From: Burkholderiaceae bacterium
Lineage (GTDB): Bacteria; Pseudomonadota; Gammaproteobacteria; Burkholderiales; Burkholderiaceae
Assembly (NCBI GenBank): GCA_017998575.1
Contig: JAGOCV010000075.1
Location: 1 to 13,979 of the forward strand
Direction: 5' to 3'
Length of the DNA: 13,979 bases
Part shown: in pieces, positions 1 to 5,550 of the stretch
Layout: the number at the start of each line of letters is the position of its first letter
Numbering within the stretch: position 1 is the first letter of the stretch
Made by a program: the position numbers and the translations under genes
The notes under the pieces: generated by a model
Told to the model about the DNA's origin: nothing
What the model saw: only the letters and a program-made list of their open reading frames with translations
Databases searched by the model: none

Positions 1-499
1 GGCCAGCCGCGAGCTGTCCGGGCTGTTCGAAAGCGGCTCCTGGGGCTTCACGCTCGCGCCGTCGCTGCTGCTGCCGATCTTCGATGCCGGCCGCAATCAG
101 GCCGGGCTCGAGTCGGCGCGCGCCGCGCAGCAGATCGCGGTGGCGCAGTACGAGAAGTCGATCCAGTCGGCCTTCCGCGAGGTGTCCGACGCACTGGCCG
201 GCCGTGCCACACTGGGCGAGCAACTGCGCGCCACGCGCGCGCAGGCCGACGCCGAGGCGCAGCGATTCCGGCTGTCCGACCTGCGCTACCGCAACGGCAT
301 CGCCAGCTTCCTGGATACGCTGGACGCGCAGCGCTCGCTGTTCGCCACGCAGCAGGCCCTGGTGCAGACCCGGCTGGCGCAGTTGCAGAACCAGGTGCAG
401 CTCTACCGCGCGCTGGGCGGGGGCTGGAGTGCCGCCGACACGGCCGCGGCCGAGGCCGCGATGGGCCGGCCATCCCCGTCCACCACGGCGGCCCGCTGA
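1..499 (+). CDS. Outer membrane efflux channel (OprM/NodT family), C-terminal fragment
   Basis: This is the end of a gene that begins left of the window; the frame is open from base 2 to the TGA at 497-499, giving about 165 residues. The fragment starts ASRELSGLF, passes through a segment reading LLLPIFDAGRN, then a long alpha-helical stretch (QYEKSIQSAFREVSDALAGR), and later LSDLRYRNGIASFLDTLDA. These are the conserved C-terminal repeat features of TolC-like outer-membrane factors of the OprM/NodT family, which form the exit duct of tripartite RND or MFS-type efflux pumps. The inner-membrane pump and periplasmic adaptor genes would be expected upstream, outside the window. The tail after residue 140 is Ala-rich and ends PSTTAAR. 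The GTG at 140 is internal and not a real start. Family assignment is firm; the exported substrate cannot be inferred. Confidence 0.93.
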   Translation, partial: ASRELSGLFESGSWGFTLAPSLLLPIFDAGRNQAGLESARAAQQIAVAQYEKSIQSAFREVSDALAGRATLGEQLRATRAQADAEAQRFRLSDLRYRNGIASFLDTLDAQRSLFATQQALVQTRLAQLQNQVQLYRALGGGWSAADTAAAEAAMGRPSPSTTAAR

Positions 500-515
500 C
501 GGCCGCGCGCGTGCA

Positions 516-540
516 CCCGGCCCTCTCGTGATGGGCCGGG
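516..540. terminator. GC-rich hairpin after the efflux gene, possible terminator without T-tract
   Basis: CCCGGCCC at 516-523 pairs perfectly with GGGCCGGG at 533-540 across a 9-base loop. It lies 16 bases after the stop of the efflux-channel gene. There is no T run on either side, so it is not a textbook intrinsic terminator. It may act as a transcript 3'-end stabiliser or weak terminator. Confidence 0.4.
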
Positions 541-559
541 GACGCAGCGGACTCCTTCG

Positions 560-584
560 GGGCGAGGGGGCCGACCTCTCGCCC
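560..584. repeat. Inverted repeat GGGCGAG-N11-CTCGCCC abutting the -10 box
   Basis: GGGCGAG (560-566) is repeated inverted as CTCGCCC (578-584), and the right arm ends one base before the TATAAT at 585. The dyad therefore covers the spacer and -35 zone of the putative cytochrome promoter. This is an operator-like position, but it could also be a chance GC-rich dyad. No known regulator box is recognised. Confidence 0.4.
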
Positions 585-590
585 TATAAT
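585..590 (+). promoter_or_regulatory. Consensus -10 box (TATAAT) upstream of the cytochrome gene
   Basis: A perfect TATAAT lies 46 bases before the cytochrome ATG in an otherwise GC-rich region. No convincing TTGACA-like -35 is found at 16-18 bases upstream; the space is occupied by an inverted repeat. A transcript starting about 7 bases downstream would carry a leader of roughly 40 bases. Confidence 0.55.
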
Positions 591-626
591 CGTGGGTTGA
601 TTGCCCCGCCCCCGAGCCCCGATTAC

Positions 627-632
627 AGAGGA
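627..632 (+). promoter_or_regulatory. Ribosome binding site AGAGGA for the cytochrome gene
   Basis: AGAGGA lies 4 bases before the ATG at 637. It is the clearest Shine-Dalgarno-like sequence in the window and supports this start over the in-frame TTG near 601. Confidence 0.6.
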
Positions 633-636
633 CGCC

Positions 637-1206
637 ATGAGCGCTAGCCACGAAGAAGCCCATACCGGCCCGATCAAGACCCCCAAGCAACTGCTCTGGA
701 CGACGTTCTTCGCCTTCGTCGTTCCGGTCTTCATCATCATCGGCCTCGTGTACTTCGTGGTGTCGGCCAACAAGCCGGCCGGCGCCGGGCAGAGCGAAGT
801 CCTCGGCGGCGTGAGCGCGCAGCAGCGCGAGCAGGGCATCGAGCACCGCATCCAGAAGGTCGGCGCGATCGAGATCCGCGACGCCAACCGCCCGCTGGCC
901 ACCGGCGAGCAGGTCTTCAAGACCCAGTGCATCGCCTGCCACGGCACGCCCGGCATCCCGGGCGCGCCGCATCTGGGTGACGCGGCCGCCTGGGCCGCGC
1001 GCATCAAGACCGGCTACGAGGCGCTGCTCGCCTCCGCGCTCAAGGGCAAGGGCGCGATGCCGGCCCAGGGTGGCGGTGATTTCGAAGACGTGGAAATCGG
1101 CCGTGCCGTGGTCTACCTGGCCAATTCGGGCGGCGCCAGCTTCCCGGTGCCCGATCGCCCGGCGGCGGCAGCGCCTGACGGCGCGGCGTCGGCGCCCGCC
1201 AACTGA
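637..1206 (+). CDS. Membrane-anchored c5-type monohaem cytochrome c
   Basis: The predicted protein has 189 residues. An N-terminal cytoplasmic segment (1-20) is followed by one hydrophobic helix at about 21-44 (FFAFVVPVFIIIGLVYFVV), which should anchor it in the inner membrane. A periplasmic linker and a single cytochrome c domain (about 85-165) follow. The haem attachment site is CIACH (Cys98, Cys101, His102), and the likely axial methionine is Met141 in KGAMPAQGG, a pattern typical of cytochrome c5. The last 25 residues are Ala/Pro-rich. The protein is an electron carrier, probably between the quinol-oxidising and terminal-oxidase parts of the respiratory chain. No other Cys is present, so the disulfide seen in some c5 proteins is missing. 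A consensus -10 box and a clear ribosome binding site precede it, and a hairpin terminator follows, so it is probably a one-gene transcript. Confidence 0.93.
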   Translation: MSASHEEAHTGPIKTPKQLLWTTFFAFVVPVFIIIGLVYFVVSANKPAGAGQSEVLGGVSAQQREQGIEHRIQKVGAIEIRDANRPLATGEQVFKTQCIACHGTPGIPGAPHLGDAAAWAARIKTGYEALLASALKGKGAMPAQGGGDFEDVEIGRAVVYLANSGGASFPVPDRPAAAAPDGAASAPAN

Positions 1207-1223
1207 AAGCAGCCCGCCCCAGT

Positions 1224-1251
1224 AAAAAGCCGGTCGTCGACCGGCTTTTTT
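1224..1251. terminator. Bidirectional intrinsic terminator between convergent genes
   Basis: GCCGGTC (1229-1235) pairs with GACCGGC (1239-1245) over a 3-base loop. The stem is preceded by AAAAA (1224-1228) and followed by TTTTTT (1246-1251). It can therefore stop transcription of the cytochrome gene on the + strand and of the long minus-strand gene series ending at 1271. Confidence 0.9.
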
Positions 1252-1270
1252 CATTTCCGGCCCGCCCCTG

Positions 1271-1822
1271 TCACGCCTCGTGACCCGCTTGCTGCCCGGC
1301 CGGACTCATCACGTAGCCGTAGTGCGCCGGCAAGTCCGCAGCCCGGGCTTCCTGCACCGTCCAGCGCCCCTGCTCGATGGCATCGGCGGCCAGGGCCACG
1401 TCCTGCGAATGCACGAGGCCGAAGCCGGCCTCGGTGAGCAGGTAGACGCGGCCGGCTTCGTCGGTGAGGCAGGCGCTCACCTCTCCGACGTCGCGGCCGG
1501 TGTGGGTCGCCACGCGGCCATCGTCGTGCAGGCGCCAGATCCACGGCGTCGCCTCGAGTTCGACATACACGCGCTGCGGCCCGTTCTGGAAGAACCACCG
1601 GCCCTCGCCGTCGCGGTCGTAGTTGCGGTGGATGAAATCGATAAGTTTTTCATGGCGCAGCAACGAGCCCCGGGCGCCGGGCACGGCACTGGCGAACGGG
1701 CCGAGCGCCTGCGTGCGGTCGTCGCGCATGTACCACTGGCCGCGCGCGTCCAGACCGAGCCAGCCGTAGCAGTCGGGCACGTGGGGCCACTTGGCCATGG
1801 CCTGACGGACGATGTCATCCAT
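1271..1822 (-). CDS. Conserved hypothetical protein of a Burkholderiales DUF family
   Basis: The product is 183 residues from the ATG at 1822 (MDDIVRQAMAKWPHVPDCYGW). It is soluble, rich in Trp and aromatic residues, without signal peptide or membrane helix. I recall close relatives with the same N-terminus (AMAKWP.VP.CYGWL.LD.RG.W) in many Burkholderiales, filed under a domain of unknown function (I think DUF2946, number uncertain). Recognisable blocks are RHEKLIDFIHRNY at about 56-68, WFFQNGPQRVYVELEATP at 76-93, and GFGLVHSQDVALAADAIE at 133-150. The ATG lies inside the end of the hydrolase gene (8-base overlap), so the two are probably translated from one transcript. An in-frame GTG at 1867 would add 15 residues inside the upstream gene and is less likely. 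No biochemical function can be stated. Confidence 0.85.
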   Translation of the reverse strand: MDDIVRQAMAKWPHVPDCYGWLGLDARGQWYMRDDRTQALGPFASAVPGARGSLLRHEKLIDFIHRNYDRDGEGRWFFQNGPQRVYVELEATPWIWRLHDDGRVATHTGRDVGEVSACLTDEAGRVYLLTEAGFGLVHSQDVALAADAIEQGRWTVQEARAADLPAHYGYVMSPAGQQAGHEA

Positions 1823-2885
1823 GGCCGGATTGTGTGCCGCCCGGCCCGCCTGCGGATGCACTGGCACGCGGGGTCACCGCGCTCACATGCTGCAACAGCC
1901 AGTGGCCCACGGCCTGGGGCATGTCGCTCACGTGGCCGGGCCAGCCGCCGCCGGCAAAGCCCACGTGGCCGCCGTGCGCGGGCTGCCACAGCGTCACGTG
2001 CCGGCCCACCTCGCCGGGTCGGGGCAGACTGGCGGCCGGCACGAAGGGATCGTTGAGGGCGTTGAGCGCCAGCGCCGGGATGCGGATGCTGGCCAGGTGC
2101 GGCTTGGCAGAGGCGCGCTTCCAGTAGTCGTCGACGCCCGCGAAGCCATGCAGCGGGCCGGTGAAGACATCGTCGAACTCATACAGGTCGCGCGCGGCCA
2201 GCAGGCGCGCGCGGTCGAACAGGCCGGGATGCTGGGCCAGCTTGGCCAGTGCCTTGGGCTTCATGGTGCGCAGGAACATGCGCGTGTAGATCTGCCGGTT
2301 GAGGCCCTGCCCGATGTGGGCGCCGCCGGCCGCCAGGTCGAGCGGCGAGCACACGGCGGCCACGGCGCGCACCGTCTGCGCGGCCGAATCGCCGGCCTCC
2401 TCGGCCCAGCGCAGCAGCGCATTGCCGCCCAGCGACACGCCGACGGCGACCACGTCGCCACCTCCCTGCGCGCGGTGACGCGCGGCGATGCCGGCCAGCA
2501 TCCAGCCCACTTCTTCGTGGTCACCCGAGTGATAGGCGCGCGGCGCGAGGTTGATCTCGCCACTGCAGCCACGGAAGTGCGGTATCGCACAGGCCATGCC
2601 CTGCTGGCGCGCGAAGCCGGCGAAGGCCTGCGCGTAGTGGCTGCGCGACGAGCCTTCCAGCCCATGGAACACCACCAGCAGCGGCGCGCCGGCCGCCGCC
2701 AGCGTGTCGCTGCCGGTGAGCCAGTCGATGTCGACGAAGTCGCCGTCGGGCGTGGTTCGGCGCTCGCGCACGAAGGCCACGGGCGCGCCCTGCACGCGGC
2801 GCGAGAACAGCGCGGGCCAGATGGTCTGCAAGTGCCCGCCCGGCAGCCAGCCCGGCGCGGCGTAGGCCAGCACGGGGTCGCTCAA
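1815..2885 (-). CDS. YheT-family alpha/beta hydrolase
   Basis: The product is 356 residues from a TTG start at 2885. The N-terminus carries the family signature PGWLPGGHLQTIWPAL (11-26). The alpha/beta-hydrolase core shows an oxyanion segment FHGLEGSS (73-80), the nucleophile elbow GVSLGG with Ser151, a probable acid Asp279 in ALNDPFVP and a probable base His307 in HGGHVGF. These place it with the YheT/COG0429 group of predicted hydrolases, whose substrate is generally unknown (esterase-type activity is likely). The TTG overlaps the stop of the upstream SnoaL-like gene (TTGA), arguing for translational coupling. A GTG at 2873 is the alternative start and keeps the signature. The open frame extends upstream to 3221 but that part is antisense-like shadow of the next gene. 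Its end overlaps the next small gene by 8 bases. The tail after residue 340 is low-complexity Gly/Ser/Ala. Confidence 0.92.
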   Translation of the reverse strand: MSDPVLAYAAPGWLPGGHLQTIWPALFSRRVQGAPVAFVRERRTTPDGDFVDIDWLTGSDTLAAAGAPLLVVFHGLEGSSRSHYAQAFAGFARQQGMACAIPHFRGCSGEINLAPRAYHSGDHEEVGWMLAGIAARHRAQGGGDVVAVGVSLGGNALLRWAEEAGDSAAQTVRAVAAVCSPLDLAAGGAHIGQGLNRQIYTRMFLRTMKPKALAKLAQHPGLFDRARLLAARDLYEFDDVFTGPLHGFAGVDDYWKRASAKPHLASIRIPALALNALNDPFVPAASLPRPGEVGRHVTLWQPAHGGHVGFAGGGWPGHVSDMPQAVGHWLLQHVSAVTPRASASAGGPGGTQSGHG

Positions 2886-3334
2886 TGCAGCACGGCCGGG
2901 CGTTCGGCCACCTCGGCCACCTCGTGCGGGCTGCCGGGGCTGGCATGGTGGGCCACCATGCGCCAGCCCTGCGCGGTCTTGTGATAGACGTTGGTGGCGG
3001 CCACCCAGGCTTCGCGCGGGCCCTCGGGCGTGAGCACACGGATGCGTTCGAGCACGCTGTGCACCGAGGAGGTGAGCGATTCGACACGGCGCACGCGATC
3101 GGCCTGCACGTCGATGCTGCCGTTGGCGAACATCAGCTCGAACGCCGCGCGGATCGCCGCCGTGCCCACCAGTCGCGGGCCGCCGGGATGCACGCAGAAC
3201 ACGTCGTCCTCGTCGGCCCACACGGCCATGAGCGCATCGATGTCGGCGCGTTGCAGGGCATCGTAGAACGCCGTCTCGATGTCGTCGACGCTGCCGCCGA
3301 GCGCGGCAACGGCCTTGAGTGGAGCCTTGGGCAT
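2882..3334 (-). CDS. NTF2/SnoaL-like (DUF4440-type) small protein
   Basis: The product is 150 residues from the ATG at 3334. Residues about 16-130 match the nuclear-transport-factor-2/SnoaL fold: DIETAFYDALQRADIDALMAVW at the start, then DDVFCVHPGGPRLVGTAAIR, and finally ATNVYHKTAQGWRMVAHHAS. This cone-shaped fold is used by ketosteroid isomerase-like enzymes, polyketide cyclases and many stress-linked proteins of unknown substrate, so the exact activity cannot be named. There is no signal peptide. An in-frame TTG at 3370 would add 12 residues and lies 4 bases after the stop of the upstream gene; I prefer the ATG because the extension has no fold content. The stop codon overlaps the TTG start of the YheT-type hydrolase, which suggests that the two products are made together. 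Confidence 0.88.
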   Translation of the reverse strand: MPKAPLKAVAALGGSVDDIETAFYDALQRADIDALMAVWADEDDVFCVHPGGPRLVGTAAIRAAFELMFANGSIDVQADRVRRVESLTSSVHSVLERIRVLTPEGPREAWVAATNVYHKTAQGWRMVAHHASPGSPHEVAEVAERPAVLH

Positions 3335-3374
3335 GGATGTGTTGGCGCCGGGGGTGGCCCGGCCGGACAAGGGT

Positions 3375-4175
3375 TCAGGCCGCGTCGGCCCGCACGGGCG
3401 ATTCTGCCGTGCTTTGCCAGGCGTCGCGCAACACCCGGGCCATGCCCCCCTCGCCGCGCGCAGTGGCGGCTTGCCACAGCAGTTCGGGCGCGAGCACGTG
3501 CACGCCGGCCGGCGCCACGGCCAGCGCCTGCGCCACCACCTCGGCCAGCTTTTCGGGACGCAGCGGGCGATCGCCCTCGGGGATCATGTAGCGGAAGATC
3601 GACAGCATCCACGCGGCCAGCCGTTGCGGCAGGCTCATCGCGCCTGCGCCGCCACCGGCGGTGCGCGCGGCCCGCACGATCAGTACGCGCTCGAAGCCCA
3701 GCATCGCCACACCCTGCTCGTCGAGGTTGGCCAGCCCGCGCCGCAGCGCATCGGGCAGCCGGCCCGGGTCGTGCGGCAGCACCAGCGCCAGCGTGCGCAC
3801 GCCGGCGGCGCGCAGCCACTGCGCGAGCGGCAGCAACTGGTCGGGCGCGGGCGTCCACAGGGCCCGCTCGCGCTCGCCGGCCGCGCGCGCGGGCTCGAAC
3901 AGCACCAGCGCCTCGTCGATGCCCGTGGCCAGCGCGGGCGGCCAGGCCGCGGGCGAACCGCCGGGCACGCGCAGCGGCTCCACATCCTTGAGGCCCGTGC
4001 GCATGGCTTCGTGCACCAACAACTGAACGCGCGCGTGGCGGCGCGTGCCTGCCAGGCGGTGCAGCACCTCGCTGCCCAGGCTGCCGGTGGCACCCGCGAC
4101 GAGGGCCACGGGCCGGCGCGGCGCACCCGATACGGGACTCAGCGACGCGTGCAACGCCTGGGTCGGGGAGATCAT
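3375..4175 (-). CDS. Rossmann-fold NAD(P)-binding protein, atypical short-chain dehydrogenase/epimerase-like
   Basis: The product is 266 residues from the ATG at 4175. The dinucleotide-binding loop is VALVAGATGSLGSEVLHRL, with GATGSLG at 28-34, typical of atypical SDR and NmrA-like proteins. The rest fits a Rossmann fold: beta-strands at LALVLP (129-134) and VLIVRA (164-169), and a C-terminal LRPEKLAEVVAQAL (205-218) like the helix that follows the substrate pocket in the NAD-dependent epimerase-like family. The usual YxxxK catalytic pair of classical SDR enzymes is not found in the expected place, so it may be a sensor or a non-classical reductase. It starts 17 bases after the stop of the cNMP-binding gene and ends just upstream of the SnoaL-like gene, so it is likely part of the same transcript. 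Substrate is unknown. Confidence 0.85.
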   Translation of the reverse strand: MISPTQALHASLSPVSGAPRRPVALVAGATGSLGSEVLHRLAGTRRHARVQLLVHEAMRTGLKDVEPLRVPGGSPAAWPPALATGIDEALVLFEPARAAGERERALWTPAPDQLLPLAQWLRAAGVRTLALVLPHDPGRLPDALRRGLANLDEQGVAMLGFERVLIVRAARTAGGGAGAMSLPQRLAAWMLSIFRYMIPEGDRPLRPEKLAEVVAQALAVAPAGVHVLAPELLWQAATARGEGGMARVLRDAWQSTAESPVRADAA

Positions 4176-4192
4176 GTTGGCGGCGCGGGGTT

Positions 4193-4753
4193 TCAGCCGA
4201 GCAGGCGCTGGTTGATCGCGTGCGTGGCGTCCAACTCCTGCTGCAGCGCGCGGCTCACCTGGGCCAGCGTCTTGAGCTTGCGGTTGTTCTCGCGCAACCG
4301 GTCGGCCATGCGCTTGGAGATGGCCAGCAGCAGCCGCGCGGCCACGCCGGGGTGCTCGTCCATGAGGCGGCGCAACGAATCGCGCGCCAGCACGGCCACC
4401 AGCAGGTCGGTGGCCGCCGTGCAGGTGGCCGAGCGAGGTCCGCCGTCGAGCAATCCCATCTCGCCGATCAGGCTGCCCGGGCCGATGACGCCGACCACCG
4501 TGCCCTCGCGCGGCGCCGTGGCGCCGGTGTCGACGCGAACTTCGCCATCGAGCAGCAGCACCATGTAGTCGGTATGGATGGTCTCGCCTTCCTGCATGAA
4601 GACTGCCCCGGCGCCCACGCGCGAGGGCGTCATGTAGTCCAGCACCACGCGCGCATCGGCGATCCCCAGCTCGGCCAGCGCCGAGGTGGTGGCCAGCAAC
4701 TGGGCCGCGTGTTCGCGGATGTCGCTGACCGGGCGGCTGGGGGGGGAGTCCAT
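4193..4753 (-). CDS. Cyclic-nucleotide-binding-domain protein without a DNA-binding domain
   Basis: The product is 186 residues from the ATG at 4753. A Crp-type cNMP-binding beta-roll spans about 25-130. Its phosphate-binding cassette is visible as GEMGLLDGGPRSAT (97-110), with Glu98 and Arg107 in the positions that contact ribose and phosphate in Crp relatives. The C-terminal part (about 131-186) is a long charged helical region (RMADRLRENNRKLKTLAQVS) likely to form a dimeric coil; no helix-turn-helix follows, unlike in Crp/Fnr regulators, which are 40 or more residues longer. It may therefore act by protein contacts. A second in-frame ATG at 4762 would add MPA but overlaps a -10-like hexamer. 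Codons 3-5 contain a run of eight C. It lies 38 bases downstream of pdeM and 17 bases before the NAD(P)-binding gene. Ligand identity (cAMP, cGMP, other) is not predictable. Confidence 0.88.
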   Translation of the reverse strand: MDSPPSRPVSDIREHAAQLLATTSALAELGIADARVVLDYMTPSRVGAGAVFMQEGETIHTDYMVLLLDGEVRVDTGATAPREGTVVGVIGPGSLIGEMGLLDGGPRSATCTAATDLLVAVLARDSLRRLMDEHPGVAARLLLAISKRMADRLRENNRKLKTLAQVSRALQQELDATHAINQRLLG

Positions 4754-4760
4754 CGCGGGC

Positions 4761-4766
4761 ATTGTA
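4761..4766 (-). promoter_or_regulatory. -10-like TACAAT, 7 bases before the cNMP-protein ATG
   Basis: On the minus strand TACAAT is followed by GCCCGCG and then the ATG at 4753. With a usual -10 to start-site distance of 6-8 bases, transcription would begin at or next to the initiation codon, giving a leaderless mRNA. No Shine-Dalgarno sequence precedes either ATG, which fits. A -35 box is not convincing. Confidence 0.45.
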
Positions 4767-4791
4767 GGTGCGCGCCCGCGCGTCACGCCTG

Positions 4792-5496
4792 TCAGGGCAG
4801 CGGCCAGACCCCGCCGCCGCCGACGGCGTAACGGGCCAGCCCATCGGCCGCATCGACCGTCCAGCCGCCGGTGAATTCGCCGAACGCCGGCAGCACGGCC
4901 CCGCGCCCTTGCTGCGTGAAACACGGCAGGCGCAGGCGGTCGCGGCCCGGCCCCTGCAGCCAGCAGGCGGGATGCACATGGCCGGCCAGCACGAAATGCG
5001 TGCCATGCGACTGCGGCTCGTGGCAGCACGCGAAGGGGCCGAGCAACCAGGGCTCGCCCACCACGGCAATGCCCAGGTGCGCCGGCGGATCGCCCGCGCG
5101 GTCGTCGTGGTTGCCGCGCACCAGCGTGATCGCCAGGTCGGCATGGCGCATGCGCCACTGCGCCACCTGCTCCAGCAGCGCGGCGTTGTGCGCGGGTGCG
5201 GCGTGCAGCAGATCGCCCAGCACCACCAGATGGCGCACCGGCCGTGCGGTCAGCAGGCCATCGAGACGGGCGAGATTGGCCGCCGTCGTGCCGGCCGGCA
5301 CGGGCTGGCCGAGCGCGCGGAAGGTGGCGGCCTTGCCCAGATGCACGTCGGCCACGAACAGCACGGCCTGCGCCGGCCACCACAGCGCGCGGTCGGGCAA
5401 CAGCTCAAGGGCTTCGCCGGCCCAATGGACGATGACGGGAGCGGGGGAAACGGCGGGCGGCGTCGGGCCGGCGGGCGCGGGGAATGGAACAGGCAT
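4792..5496 (-). CDS. pdeM: Ligase-associated DNA damage response endonuclease PdeM (metallophosphoesterase)
   Basis: The product is 234 residues. It is a calcineurin-like metallophosphoesterase with every metal-binding motif visible: DVHLGK (Asp50, His52), GDLLH (Asp95), GNHDD (Asn129, His130), CHEP (His159) and GHVHP (His173, His175). The order, the compact size and the HVHPA ending identify the PdeM/MPE group that travels with the ATP ligase and Lhr helicase; the Pseudomonas putida relative is known as a manganese-dependent DNA endonuclease. It probably cuts or trims DNA during repair in the cytoplasm. The N-terminal 20 residues are Pro/Ala-rich and not conserved in such families. It starts 54 bases after the helicase stop. 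No Shine-Dalgarno is seen; a weak TAAGCT lies 8 bases before the ATG. The stop at 4792 is followed closely by the cNMP-binding gene. Confidence 0.94.
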   Translation of the reverse strand: MPVPFPAPAGPTPPAVSPAPVIVHWAGEALELLPDRALWWPAQAVLFVADVHLGKAATFRALGQPVPAGTTAANLARLDGLLTARPVRHLVVLGDLLHAAPAHNAALLEQVAQWRMRHADLAITLVRGNHDDRAGDPPAHLGIAVVGEPWLLGPFACCHEPQSHGTHFVLAGHVHPACWLQGPGRDRLRLPCFTQQGRGAVLPAFGEFTGGWTVDAADGLARYAVGGGGVWPLP

Positions 5497-5550
5497 CGCG
5501 GCGCAGCTTACCCGCGCTGCGGCAGCCGCGATGGCGGCGCGGTCTATCGA

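Noticed and set aside
2886..3221. Upstream extension of the YheT-type hydrolase
   Set aside because: It lies over the SnoaL-like gene in another frame and lacks conserved residues; the family signature begins near residue 11 from the TTG start.
4790..4795. CTGACA as a -35 for the cNMP-gene promoter
   Set aside because: It lies 23 bases from TACAAT, too far for a usual sigma-70 promoter.
3375..5144. 589-codon minus-strand open frame spanning three genes
   Set aside because: Only the last 266 codons code for the NAD(P)-binding protein; the upstream part lies over the cNMP-binding and pdeM genes in another frame and is Arg/Ala-rich.
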